From: Sphagnum compactum
Lineage: Eukaryota; Bryophyta; Sphagnopsida; Sphagnales
DNA length: 64,000 nt
Assembly: GCA_965153455.1 (NCBI GenBank)
Contig: OZ234500.1
Coordinates: forward strand, 17,235,579 to 17,299,578
Reading direction: 5' to 3'
The position numbers were made by a program, and so were the translations under genes. Below, in pieces: positions 26,381 to 38,313 of this stretch (the first letter of the stretch is position 1; each line of letters opens with the position of its first letter). The notes under the pieces are model-generated. The model ran no database searches and was not told the DNA's origin. It saw only the letters and a program-made list of their open reading frames with translations.

Positions 26381-29300
26381 AATGTGAAAAAAAATTATAG
26401 GGTGCAACTTATTGAAAATATATAATTCATAATTTACTTCAATTCAAATAAGATATTTGAGATTCATTTTGAAAATATACAAATCAAAGTATAGTTGGGG
26501 TACCAAAAAGGATCGTCTCTTTTTGTATCTAGTGGACCCCTCATTTAAAACATGTTGTTGTAACTTAATGGCACATTCATATTGAAAGTTTGATTTGTTC
26601 ATGGATAGATACATTATTAAGGTACTATTTTATGCATAACATGTCAAATTTGAACAAGTTTTAGGATTCCTACCAAGTATTGGAAAAAAATTCAAGATTT
26701 TGTCGTTTGAAAAAAAAAGTTCAAAGATTCATGAAGAATGTTTAAACAAATTTTTTTAGCCCAAGATTCTTATCACAAACACCTTAGGTACTAATGTACA
26801 TAAAATGTATGAGAGTGACAAAAACCAAATGCCTTATTGCAATCTAAAAAAATTCAAAAAATGAAAATTCTCAGAATTTTGGGCCATTGATAGAACATGG
26901 CCCACATTGAATATATTTTATTTTTCTTACTTTCATAAGTGAAATCAATAGATATTCTAGATGCCTATATAAAAATTGGAACAAAATTATTTCATTTGAC
27001 ATAAAAAAAAAAGAGGAAATCTAACACAAGTCATAAGAAAAATGAAAAAAAAAAAGGATTTTGAGTCCTTAGTATTCACGAAGAGGTACTGCAATCGTGT
27101 TTTGACCCATACTTAAAATATTTTAGAATATGCCAATATTTCATAACAGATTTCAAAATACCCTTTTATTTCAAGTGTTTTTTAGATATTGAAAAAATGA
27201 CTTCCCTCCGATGGTCACATGACATGACACCCAACTATAATTTATGAAATACAACCAATATGAATGTGTTAAAACCAAATTTAAACATCCACAACTTTTT
27301 TAAAAATCATTTTAATGGATCCATCCAAAGTAAAAATTACATGTTTTTCCATAGTTTTTGCCAAGATCATAAGAAATACATCTTCCATGAAGCGTTTTTG
27401 ATTTGGAAACACAATTTGAAGGTTTTACTTGAAAATCAAATGCTACAACGTCCAATGGTTCTCAATAGTAGAGATAAAAAAATAACCTTTGGCAATGTAG
27501 AATACTAGATTTTCAACGAAATTTTTTACCCCACATTTTCATCTTTGTAAGGATTAACATTTTTTTAATGTTCAATGATTGCATCATACCCAACACTCAT
27601 ATGTTGTTTTGACCTTTCCTTACCCCCTTTTTCTATAAAATTTCAAACATTGGTGGCCATCAAACAGGCCCAAGACTTTTTGTGCATAATACTAATGTGT
27701 TTATTCATTGTAGTTGTTTGATGGTCATTATTCAAAGTGACAATGACGTTTTTATTTCTTGTGGTGCTACCACATTATGTACTTGCAATACATAGTGACA
27801 CATAACACATCTCATCGCTTGATCACTTCCAACATTTACTGAACTACCATTATTGACCACTAATAAAGGTCGAGGGAGAGAGGTTCTATTGTTTTGATCC
27901 AAAATGTTTGATTAGTCTTTAGTTGGTGAAACAATGGAACCCAAGTAGCTTCTATGAATTCATTTATGGTGTTTCATATTGAGCTAAAACATTGATCATT
28001 GAAACAAACTCACATTGCCCTCCTCTTGAACCATCCACCCCAATCCTAAAATCTAAATCTAAATCAATGAGAAGAAAACATGCAACTTGTTGTTCTTGAA
28101 ATTGTTATCCACTTTCACAACCTACCATTTTGACACAATAAAAAATGTGTGCCAAATGCCCATGAGCCATAGATGCCCAACATAATGTGAATGCAATAAG
28201 TTTTTTAAAAACATCTTGCAAGCGATACTGCAGGTGAGGGAAATCCAAGACCTACCATTTGCATCTAGTGATGCCAAATGAGTTTAGCGATCTAATGCAC
28301 AAATTGCATTGTGCAACCAGTTTGCAATTTGTTGTGTGCATGTGCCAAATGCCAACAACACTTTGCAATCTTTATTCCCTTGTGTTGTGTAGCTTAGTTA
28401 AGGTCACAAGACTAATCAAATGCTACTAACAAATGTCCCTTGTTACAAGTACCAAATGCCAACAACCTAAATAGTAATCACATTGCATATTACACACAAA
28501 GTCGAATGCAAACATAGCCTACTCATTGCTCATGCTACATGCACAAAACAAAAAGGTTTTTTTTTTAATAGAGAAACCTTTGTTCATTACCAATTCTTCA
28601 ATTCCAATTTTTGAATCTATATTATTCAAGACAAAAGGGAGAAAAAGGCGGTTGCTCAATCTCTATGCAACTTGCAATTCAAGTGCTAACGGGAAGGAGT
28701 TGTTGATGCACAAAGAACATATTTAGGGTTTAAGAATTGATAACCTATCAATTGTGGTAAGTTACTAAAAACATTATGCTATAAGGATTATAACCTAACT
28801 GGATGAAAATGTCAAACATCCAAGTAGGTTATCAGATTTTGGTTCATATTAATTAGTTGGGGGTATTTCACAAATCCAACTTTTTTTTTTTTTTGCAATG
28901 AGCCAATTTGATTGGCCCATCGCAAAAAAAAAAATTTGAAACTATGGAAGCTCCTCCAAATAGAAAATTCTATGAAAAGATAGCATGCCTCTCCCTTTGT
29001 CCCAGATACATAGCTGAGAAAGGGATGTTTTTTTGACTTTGGGCAAAAAAACATATGGGATTAAAGCGAGGTGCTATTGGGAACACCCTTGGGGAACACA
29101 TTGGGAACCTGATGGGAACTTGAAAGGAACATGTTGGGTAAACCAAAATGTGCCAGAGTTTTTTTTTCTTAAATATTTTTTTTACATCCGTATCTCTCTC
29201 TCTCTCTCTCGGGCAATACGGCATTTGTCATCTGCATGGGTTATATATATATTTATACATATATAAATTATTTTTTAATGTTGCTTAGGTTTCACTCGTT

Positions 29301-31848
29301 TCAGGATTGATAATTGAGTACAAAGAAGATGTGCGGACGGACCTTCCGATCGTCTTCAATCTAAAGCGAAGCGAAACCTGACTCCTTTTTTTCACAGCTG
29401 TTCCGTCTTTTTTTTTTTTTTTTTCCGTGTTTAATATTCCGATCAATACCCCCCCTTTGCTTGCAAGCAGCCCCTTATTAGGTACTTACAGACGAATACA
29501 GGCCATCATCGCACACACTTACCGTCCGTCAGTCAGTCAGTCATAGTGACGACTCACATGGAGGCTTGACTTGGTGACAAAAAAAAAAAAAAAAACTAAA
29601 AAACATTTTGTTGACAAAATTGAAATCAGGACAAAAAGAGAAAGCCTCCAGAGTTGTGGATTTTCGAGGAAAGTTGCTTCAGAATGTATTTTTTCTCAAA
29701 CACGGATTTGTCCACTCAAACAAGGCCTACTCGAATTAAAGCCAACTCGAACTAAACCCAACCGGAACTACTATGCAAACTAGGCGAACTCAAACTAAAC
29801 CCAACCAGAAATATGCAAAACTAGGCCAACTCGAACTAAAGCCAACTGGAACTATGCCGACCAACCGGACATGCCACTCTGCTCTCGCGTGGTAAGTGGT
29901 AACCACACCAAGGCACTCTTCAGTGTTATTCTTTACCGATGATGATCGCCTTTACCAGCTTCTTGTGCCACACTGCCCTTCGTAGTTCACCTGCCGTGCA
30001 GCACATGCACAGGAAAATGTCCGCTTGCTTGCTTGCTTGCTTTCTTGCTCCCTCCTTCCCTCCCTCCCTGGTGGGTCGTGGAAAAGGTACTCCTGACAGT
30101 TGGGTTTCCACTCGCCTCCGAGGCTGAAGTGCAGGCCAGCTTGCATATCCGCTCCGCTCAGCTCACCAAAGTCTGCCGGCCCGGCCCCCCACCACCCGTC
30201 AAGAACAAAAAAATATGGGTATTGATTGGCTGGAGGGCGGGCAATAAACAAGCGATCGGAGGATGGAAAAAATAGCTGGCTGAGCAGTGAAGGAAAAAAA
30301 AAAAACAGGGCAATTTTGTGGCGTCAGCCCAGTTCACTGGTGCGTGCGCTTTGGAGCCTGCTCTGGCTAACTTGTGTGCATGTGCACAGCCGTAGTCGTG
30401 CCATGGCCCTAAAGCACTTCTCGAGTGTGATTCCGGAACTTCTTTTCAATGGCAATCGAGTGTTTTAGGGCAAAAACCCCAAGAGCTCATAGAGCCTGGT
30501 ACTACCATATAATAATTTCTTTTGGATCCATTTCTTTTAGTTTTGTATAAGAAAACCGAAGGAAGACCCGCAAGTTACATAGGAAGAAGCTCAAAGGGTT
30601 AGAGCTTCTTATGTTCCGTGTTGGGCGGTTATTTGAAACGGGTGCAGACAACAGAGAGCTTCTAATGCTTCATAAAGCCCGCCGTTCTCAAAAAATTTTG
30701 GGGAAAGAATCAAAGAACCAGACATATAACCGTCGGTTCTTTCATTAAAAAAAACTACTACCAGTTTTTAAAGGCTTTTTTTTAAATAACCGGCATGGGT
30801 GATTCATTCTTTGATTTTTCATTTTTTACCACACAACACTAGTGACATCCTTTATTCTTGTCGTGCACAAGGTTTGAAAAAATATAAGACATGTTGGGAA
30901 CAAACTTTTTCAAAGGTTTGTGTGAACAAAACTCTCGTGCTTGCTCCGTTTGTAATCAATGTTCCCATCGTCAACAAGTTCATTTGGATTGCAAATATAG
31001 GCAATGAATGAACGTCATTTCCCACAATCATTCATTCGTTGTAAATATGAATTCCAATAATAAACAAATTGGTAGTTTCATTTCAAAAATATATATTTCA
31101 AAACCTACTTTTTTGCATTACAATATGTTGAACACCGTTATTTTCATTCACCGCATTCCCACTTGATGTGTATTATCTCAAATGAATCCTTGTCAATGTC
31201 TTTCATTGGCCGTCGTGATGAAAAGAGGTGTCAACTTTGGCCGTTGGCCAAATTTGAGCTGGGCTAGTTCTCCCTATTGTAAAATGGCCGAAAATGTGCT
31301 CTTGATCACTAAATTGTTATACCCAAAAAATCTTAACAAAATGTTAGATTTACAAATCCATATCCCCCTTCACTATGTCTTAGTTTGCATACGAATGGTG
31401 CTACATACATATCTCGTGAAAGGGTTGGATATTGAGCTCCAATCCAATAGGATTTGGCCAAATAGTTGTGGACATTGTAGGCTGATCAATAGATATATAC
31501 ATAGAGATGTTTCTACACCATTCTTGGCACTAAAAATTGGAACAAAATGTATTAGGGATTCTAAACTTAAATATCTTTGTCACAATTTCAGGGGTACCTC
31601 ATGTCATTGCAAGAAAGCTCTGAGTTCTATGGATCACATGAATAATAAATGGGTTAACATTATTCTATTAATAACCAATTTGGCTAAATTGACTTATAGA
31701 TGATTGCCACCTCAACTACATCACAAAATTGAGAAAAGAAAAAAAAAAACTGAATTTGTGTATGAAGTAAATTTTTTTTGCATCAATTGAGTATTGAAAT
31801 GTGAACTTCTTGGGACTTTATGGATTGTGTGTTTGGCTAAGGATGGGT
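26381..31848. other. Gene-poor region with a G+C-richer island near 29.3-30.5 kb
   Basis: From 26.4 to 29.2 kb the DNA is A+T-rich with only short ORFs and homopolymer runs, and may include the lost 5' part of the hAT relic. At about 29.3-30.5 kb composition changes to G+C-rich with CCTC, GCTTGC and CGGCCCGGC runs and overlapping short ORFs on both strands. None shows a known motif. A dispersed AAAGAATCAAAGAACC motif near 30705 matches the family seen near 19.7 kb. A 173-codon + strand ORF at 31182-31703 is the longest here but resembles nothing I recognise. Confidence 0.4.
29721..29870. repeat. Degenerate tandem repeat with AACTCGAACTAAA motif
   Basis: The motif AACTCGAACTAAA plus CCAACCGGAACTA or a variant recurs about four times, for example near 29731, 29745, 29786 and 29826. 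Copies are diverged and spaced irregularly, about 15-55 bp. The stretch lies just left of the G+C-richer island. Confidence 0.6.
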
Positions 31849-31888
31849 GGTTTAGGGTTTAGGGTTTTAAACCCTAAACCCTAAACCC
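31849..31888. repeat. Inverted (head-to-head) plant telomere-type repeat
   Basis: The 40 bp reads as two and a half GGTTTAG units followed at once by the reverse complement CCTAAAC units, with a single extra T at the centre. TTTAGGG is the usual plant telomere unit. Two further CCCTAAA-like copies lie near 32085-32105. AAACCCTA words are also common in plant promoters, but here no gene is adjacent. Confidence 0.85.
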
Positions 31889-32180
31889 ACACATACACAC
31901 ACACATATGTTTTCAGCATTTTTCTCTAAAAGTTGAGAAGAGTGTTGGCCTAGTTTTATTGACTTTCAAACATACCAGGCTCCAGCTTGACCTAATACTA
32001 AGTCCCATAATGAAACTTGCATAGTAGTAAGTATTAAACATTTTGTGAAACTTCATACTTACTTGTGTAGTAGGGTTTTACTTGTGTAAACCCTAAAACC
32101 CTAAATCAGTGTTGGTCTGATATGGAATTCTTTGGAAAATACTCAATGGTCTTGGTATATTGGGTACTTGAAAAAAAAAA

Positions 32181-32424
32181 TCTTACCAGCCTTGTCCTGC
32201 CATTTGGGTACTTCTTTCAAACTTTTCATACCAGTCTGGTCCTGCCATCGGGTACTTCTTAAACCTTTTCATACCAGTTTGGTCCTGCCATCGGGTACTT
32301 CTTAAAACTTTTCATACCAGTTTGGTCCTGCCATCGGGTACTTCTTAAAACTTTTCATACCAGTTTGGTCCTGCCATCGGGTACTTCTTAAAACTTTTCA
32401 TACGAGTCTGGTTCTGGTATCGGA
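32181..32424. repeat. 43 bp minisatellite, 5-6 copies
   Basis: The unit reads TTTTCATACCAGTTTGGTCC, then TGCCATCGGGTACTTCTTAA plus AAC. The three central copies are almost identical, while the outer ones are diverged, as expected for an array that expanded from the middle. A related, inverted and diverged pair of units occurs at 44161-44252. Confidence 0.92.
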
Positions 32425-34733
32425 TCCAAGACTGATTTTTGGCTGGTATCATAGTACAAGGGCAGCTTCAGCACATGTTTTGTTGAATAGTTAATTAATT
32501 AACTAATTAATTATTTTTGAAGATTTCATTTTGACAAAAAAATAATTCCTATATTTCAAAAAGATCCTTCATTTTCTTTCTTTTTTTCTTTTTTTCTTTG
32601 AGAAAAGTAAAAAAATTGGAAAATTTTCAGCATTTTCTATAAAAAATATCATTTGTGCCAAACCCACCAAGGTATTACCATGGTGTGAGGCATGCATCTG
32701 TTGAAGCCATGTGCAGGCCAAGTTGACACAAGTCTAACTATGATTCAATCATGTGCACATTTGGAAAATAGGTGCATTTATGAAAAACAACTATTTTAGT
32801 ATTAGGGGCTTGAAGAATTGTTGAAATAGAATGGAAAATATTTTTCGGAATTTGGCATTAGTTATAATTTGCCATCCTAATTCACCAGATTTTATCCTAA
32901 GTTCTTCTAGTAGGTAGCCAAAACTGTAAAAGGATGCTATTTTTTTCCCCCTAACTTTCTTATTTTTTTAATTGCCAAATCTGGTTAAATCATCTCATGG
33001 ACGATTGTCACTTCAGCTACACAAATAAATTGAACCAAAAAAAATCAATGCTAGAGCTTATGCAATTCTCCACGAGTGTTGCAAAATTGCCCTAATAGTG
33101 TGTGAGAGAGAGCTAAGCTTGATGAGGGTATGAAGTGTCTTCTCACATAAAAGATCTCACCCTATGTGGTAGACCAACAATGTATTATGCACCATACCAA
33201 TGTAGGTTCAAATTCCAAAAGGGAATTTATTTATTTATTTATTTATGTTGAAATTTTCACCCCAAAATTTTTTTTGTGAAGGAAACTAAAGAATATTTTA
33301 ATATATTTTATTTCTCTACATGGTGGAATCTTCAAAAAAAATAAAAATAAATTATTTGACACTGAAATGTTCACTTCCTTCCCCCAAATGGCACTATACT
33401 AGTCACCAACTTGGACCCACTGCAATATAGGATTCAAACCCTACTGAGCCAAAGCAAAATTGCAGTCTGGCTATCATGGCAATAATTTTTTAAATCCAAA
33501 TTGTTAACATCCCGGGGGGCCAGGACTCCGCATGCCCCCAAGCAAAAGAAACAAATCAAGAGCTCGGATTTTCAATCCCAAAGGAGGACGCGGTTGTTTG
33601 TTTGTGTGTGTTTGTTTTTCATCACCTCGCAATCTTGTTGAATCTATATGTAGACCAAAAACTGACAATCCCACCAAACTTACATCCATTTGTATATATA
33701 TATTTTGTATCAAGTCCACAATCATGCCATGTTTGGATACATTTGTGTTAACTATTACAACAATGATGGAAGGATGATAATTGCTCCAATCTTGTACAAA
33801 ATCCCTCCACATCTTGGGATGTGTAAAAGTCTCCAATGAGTTGCATTTGGCTACCCTTGCCCCCAAGAAACACCCCCCGCCAAAAAAAAAAATAGGGTCA
33901 AAGTTGCTCTCAAGGTCATGAATGAATCGGTAAATCCATTTGAGTCTTCATATGCCATCGGTCTTCTTTTTTTTTTCCTTTGTAGTTCTTGGGTCGGGAG
34001 CAAAAGAACAAGGAACCAATCAATGAAGTCCTATTAACTAGCTCACTTCTTGTTGTGGTTCAACGAACGAAACTTCCAACAAATTTTGTTGGAGATCAAC
34101 AAACAAGAATGTACATATATGAATGAATGAATGAATGAATGAATGTACATGCATATGACAATATATGAATGAATGTACATGACTATGACGAGTACTACTA
34201 TTGCAACCATAGCAGCTTTTTTTATTCGATTATTATTAGGGGTTGGTAACTTGGAAGCTTTAAAAAATTTAATATTTTCAACCTAAAAACGTTTAATTTC
34301 AACCGACAATCTCCAAAGATTCATCAAGTCTTATTGCCCTCACTAACTATCGACCTGCCCCCTGACAAGTTTCTAGGGGATGGATTGGTCATGTTTTCAA
34401 CATGTTTTGTTTGTTTGTTGGGTTGGTTTTTGTTGGTTTCTCTCTCTCTCTCTCTTTGCTCAGATGAGTTGTTATTCTTTCTCTATTGTGTCTCAAGCGC
34501 ATACACTTTGGACTTTTCTCCAATGATCAAGCTTTAGCTTGGTTTCTTCGTACTTGGGAAGGATTCAGATAGGGTAGGGGATACACCTGAAGTCACCCTT
34601 TGATCTCAAGGGTTAACTAACCATAAGAGGGTCATACTGATACCTTAAGAATTCACCCTTTGATCTCAAGGGTTAACCATAAGAGGGTCATACCAATACC
34701 TTAAGAATTCACCCTTTGATCTCAAGGGTTAAC

Positions 34734-35078
34734 TCGGCCTAAGATTGTAAATGCGGTCAGTACAAAAGTACTGCTGATATTCTTTTTCCCTCAGTCTGCC
34801 CTTTGCCCCATTCATATTTTCTAAAAAACAATTGAGTGATACCCGGCCACATTTTGGACCCGTAACCTTTCATGTTATGAGTGTTCCCAAGGGCACATAA
34901 CATACTCAATGACATGTTACATACCCCTAATACCCATAACATGTCCTAAACATGCATAACATGGACCCAAACCATGTTTAGGTATCACAAGGTAAAAATA
35001 AATGGGGCAAAGGGCAGACTGAGGGAAAAAATTATAACAGTACTTTTTGTATTGACTGCATTTATAATCTTAGACCGA
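34734..35078. mobile_element. MITE-like fold-back element with about 85 bp terminal inverted repeats
   Basis: The left end TCGGCCTAAGATTGTAAATG and the right end, read on the opposite strand as TCGGTCTAAGATTATAAATG, begin long inverted arms of about 85 bp. They share CAGTACAAAAGTACTG-like and CCCTCAGTCTGCCCTTTGCC segments with about 10-15 percent mismatch. The 345 bp element has no coding capacity. Its middle has several ACATG-rich words. No clear target duplication could be seen, so the superfamily is left open. It interrupts the 56-60 bp tandem array. Confidence 0.85.
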
Positions 35079-35284
35079 TTGAACATCTTCGGTCTGGTTT
35101 GGTGGTGCCCAGACACATTTTAGTGCTGCCCACTACACACTTTGGGTCTTCTTATGCACAGATTGGGCCTGTAACCGACACCTTAAGCCACCCTATGATC
35201 TCAAGGGTAACCCTATGAAGCCACCTTGTCAAGAACTTAAGTTTGCTACCTGGTGCCCCCACTCTAGTCTCTCATGATTTTGGT

Positions 35285-35311
35285 GGGGGGGAAAGAGGGG
35301 GGGGGGGGGGG
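35285..35311. repeat. Interrupted poly-G tract
   Basis: A run of seven G, then AAAGA, then about fifteen G on the + strand. It could form a G-quadruplex, and it is also a place where sequencing may be unreliable. It lies inside the diverged part of the 34.6-35.4 kb repeat region. Confidence 0.8.
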
Positions 35312-36943
35312 TAACTTTACACCATGAACTCACCCTGTGATTTCAAGGGTGACCCAGAGGGGTCATGCCCAGCTGAACCTACAGCTTCCTACCTCCCTTG
35401 TTTTTTTTCACTAAGAGTAAACCAGCACTCACCAGTGCACCATCCACTACATGCCTATTATGACTCGGTTACAACTGAGTTAACATTTGATTTGACCTTG
35501 GTAACTCGTTCTATAAGAACTAGGTCTACATATAGGCAAGTAGGTAGGAAACTAGGGCCGTGTTGAGTGCTTTATGCTAGTATTGGGCATGTACCAACCA
35601 AGATGGAACCTTAGTATATGGATTGGTGGTGTTTGTCTTAGTATCAAAGAATCGAACTAAACTTGTATGACCTGTAGCAATACCAATCCCATATCAATAT
35701 GTGTCTCTTAAGGACTCTAGGTCATACCAGTTCAATACCAAGGCTATATTAGGGTCTCAATATCAAATATATATTTGTTGCATACCAACCAAAAATCAGC
35801 CTTGGATCCTAATACCATGACTCAAAGCTTGTATGAAAGTTTTTGAAAAGATCTCCTTATAACAAAGGTGTTCTTGTACGTCAAGTGATTTCATTAGATT
35901 ATGAATGAATTCACTATTTATAGTGAACACGACTTAGTGGAGAATTCACTGGTCTAATGAACAAAGACTAATGAACTGCACCCACATTTAGTAGTACCCC
36001 AGAAACTAAAACTAGTTTCATGAAAATACAACTTTAAAACAAAAATTCTCTTAGTAGACAAATTGAACTCTTCAAAAAAAAAGGTTGACAAGGAAGCTGA
36101 ACCTTACAAGTAAATATTAGTTTAAATTAGTTGTAGAACTTGATATTTATACAAATGTACAAACCCCAATTTTAATCCGTTGTAAAACTCCCTACCTCTA
36201 CAACTATTAGCATTGGGGAGTGTTTTATGTGTACATTGAACTGAACAAAATATTTGAATCGTAAGCTTAAAAGTTCTTGAATCTGGAAAAATGTGCCAAA
36301 ATCAAAACCACTTGATTAAAAATTCAAAAAAACCAGGCTTAACTCCACTCCCGTAGAGCATTCAAATGTTTTTGAAGTATTGAAAGGGGGACCAGAGGTT
36401 CTCTTAAAAAGGAAGGATTAGCCCAATGCTCCTAACTACCGCAAGTGGCTTGTTAGGAGGTAGATAACAAAACAAAGTTCACGAGTAATAATATGCTAAA
36501 ACCCTATCTGTATAAATTGCTATTATACGGTGAATTGTTACTTCACTTGAGATGAATGAGAAAACAAAATCATACCACCAAATCCAACAATCCCATCGTC
36601 TTACTTTGTAGATATCACTGATTTTTGAGGTTGAAAGAGGGGTTTGGGGTGAAAGGAGGTCCAAAGATAAGGTGAAGACAGGGTGACTTTACTGATGACT
36701 CTAATAGGCTTGAAAAAGGCATTCTTCAAGCTTATACACACAACCCTATTCTATTACACATTGAAAATAATGATCCCTTCTTACCATTTCCATTGGTCCT
36801 CTAAAATTCTCACAAACTTATCAAACCCTCTTTACACATTTAACTACTAATTTACTCAAGAGAATTAACAGAAAAAAATTAAAATTCAGACCACCAAATC
36901 CAGCAAATTACACACAAGCCTACTCAACACCCTGTGTATATTA

Positions 36944-37161
36944 AAGGTGCATTCACACTTGATGTTAAGTCAGTGTTAAATGAAAATCTAGGTGGCATCT
37001 TAGGTGGCATGCAATGTTAAATAGGGCGAGATAGCTCAATGTTAAGTGAATGTTAGCTTAACCTAAAATCTTCATGGTAAGTAGGTTTAAGTCCTTAAAG
37101 ACTAACATGATGTTCGGAGACTCAACACTAGAGTCCCTAACACCAAGTGTGAATGCACCTT
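36944..37161. mobile_element. MITE-like element with AAGGTGCATTCACACTTG terminal inverted repeats
   Basis: The left end AAGGTGCATTCACACTTGAT is matched at the right end by its complement, read as AAGGTGCATTCACACTTGGT, with further partial matching inward (TGTTA, AGTGTT). The element is 218 bp, A+T-rich and non-coding, and contains several TGTTAAGT and TAGGTGGCAT direct repeats. The target duplication is ambiguous. It lies about 1.15 kb upstream of the pectinesterase start. Confidence 0.8.
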
Positions 37162-38313
37162 AGTACACTAAAATATTATAACCTTATATTATTATAACCT
37201 TTGTCTGTGTTACATACATGCAGGGTTAAGAAAGGGCAACTGAGGTAACCAGCATGGTTTCCTAGGGTAACTAGGATGGAAACAGAAAACTGTTTCCCCG
37301 ACCATTTTTATCATCCATCCTTCAGTGGTGCACCAATGGCTGGCTCGTGATGCACCCATGGCGGGTGGGTGCTGCTGGGTCCCTCTGCCCGAGGGCCAGA
37401 GAAGAAGAAGAGAGAACAAACGAAGAAGAAGGAGAAGAAGAAGAAGAAGGAGATCAGCAGCTGCAAATTTGAAGGGACGAAAAGTACCAGAGTTTGATCA
37501 GTGAAGCTCATGATCAGCAAGCACCTTGAGAGTTTGTTGTTGCTGTTGGAGAAAACACTTTGTTGTTGTGGTCCCTGCCAGTTGCTGTGTTTTTCTTCAG
37601 AACTCTGGTTGTAGACAGAGAGTATATCTGTTCTGTTCTTCTTCAAAGTTGCAGTGCTTTTTTGGTTGCTAAAACTGTTTGTTGGTGGCAGAGTATAAGA
37701 CCACTTGTTGTTGTTGATGGTGTCCTTATTTATTGTTGCAAAACTGAGGGAAGAAGAAAGTTGTATCTTCGCTTGTTGGATGTAATCTTCTTCGTTGTTG
37801 TTGTGGTTTTGTGTGAAGTTTGAAGTCTTGTGCTGGATTTATCAAGAGAGATGCAGTAGACAGACAAACCTGTAGAAGAAGAAGAAGACGACGACAGTAG
37901 TGCTTGGAGACCAGAAAATGGTTTTGTGAAGCTCCAGCTTTGCTTGTGGGTTTGCTGCATTGCATTGCCTTCCTGTTTTTGTCGCAAACTGATTAGACCC
38001 ATAGATGCGAGCTCTCTGCATGGACGAGTGTTGACAGTTTCGACTGACGACACCTGCAGCATTGTTGCTGTGTGGGTGAGATGGGTTTTGCAGTAAGCTC
38101 TTGATTGTTAGTGCAGCTAAGAGAGAGAGCAACAGCACAGAAACAAAGAATCGGTAGCATTGGTTGCTTGTGGTGCGGCTGTCTGTTGTTAGTTTTTGCA
38201 AGAAGAAAATCAGCAGCAAGGCCAGAAGAAGAAGCTGTGGAGGCATTAGGTAAGCTCTGGTAGCAGCAGCAGCAGCAGGAGTGGAAGGAGGAGAGGGAGC
38301 ATTCAGAGCGTAC
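37162..38313 (+). promoter_or_regulatory. Upstream region and probable 5' leader of the pectinesterase gene
   Basis: The region lacks a convincing gene. From about 37.4 kb it is rich in GAAGAA, TTGTTG and GCAGCA runs, a composition like that of the EPFL leader, and long low-complexity ORFs appear on the minus strand as a result. The 5' untranslated region probably covers the last few hundred bases. No TATA box was assigned. Confidence 0.4.

Larger units (their letters stand above)
34594..35360. repeat. 56-60 bp tandem repeat array, interrupted
   Basis: Units carry CACCCTTTGATCTCAAGGGT, then TAACCATAAGAGGGTCATAC and a short tail. Copies begin at 34594, 34654 and 34710. Diverged copies of the core follow near 35190 (CACCCTATGATCTCAAGGGT) and 35328 (CACCCTGTGATTTCAAGGGT). 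Between the third and fourth copies lies the fold-back element at 34734-35078. The core itself contains a small palindrome (ACCCTTTGATCTCAAGGGT). Confidence 0.8.

Noticed and set aside
31182-31703. 173-codon + strand ORF
   Set aside because: Longest ORF of the gene-poor region but no recognisable domain, no splice partners and unusual composition; a search against proteins would settle it.
33504-33866. 120-codon minus-strand ORF
   Set aside because: No known motif; flanked by homopolymer runs and A+T-rich DNA.
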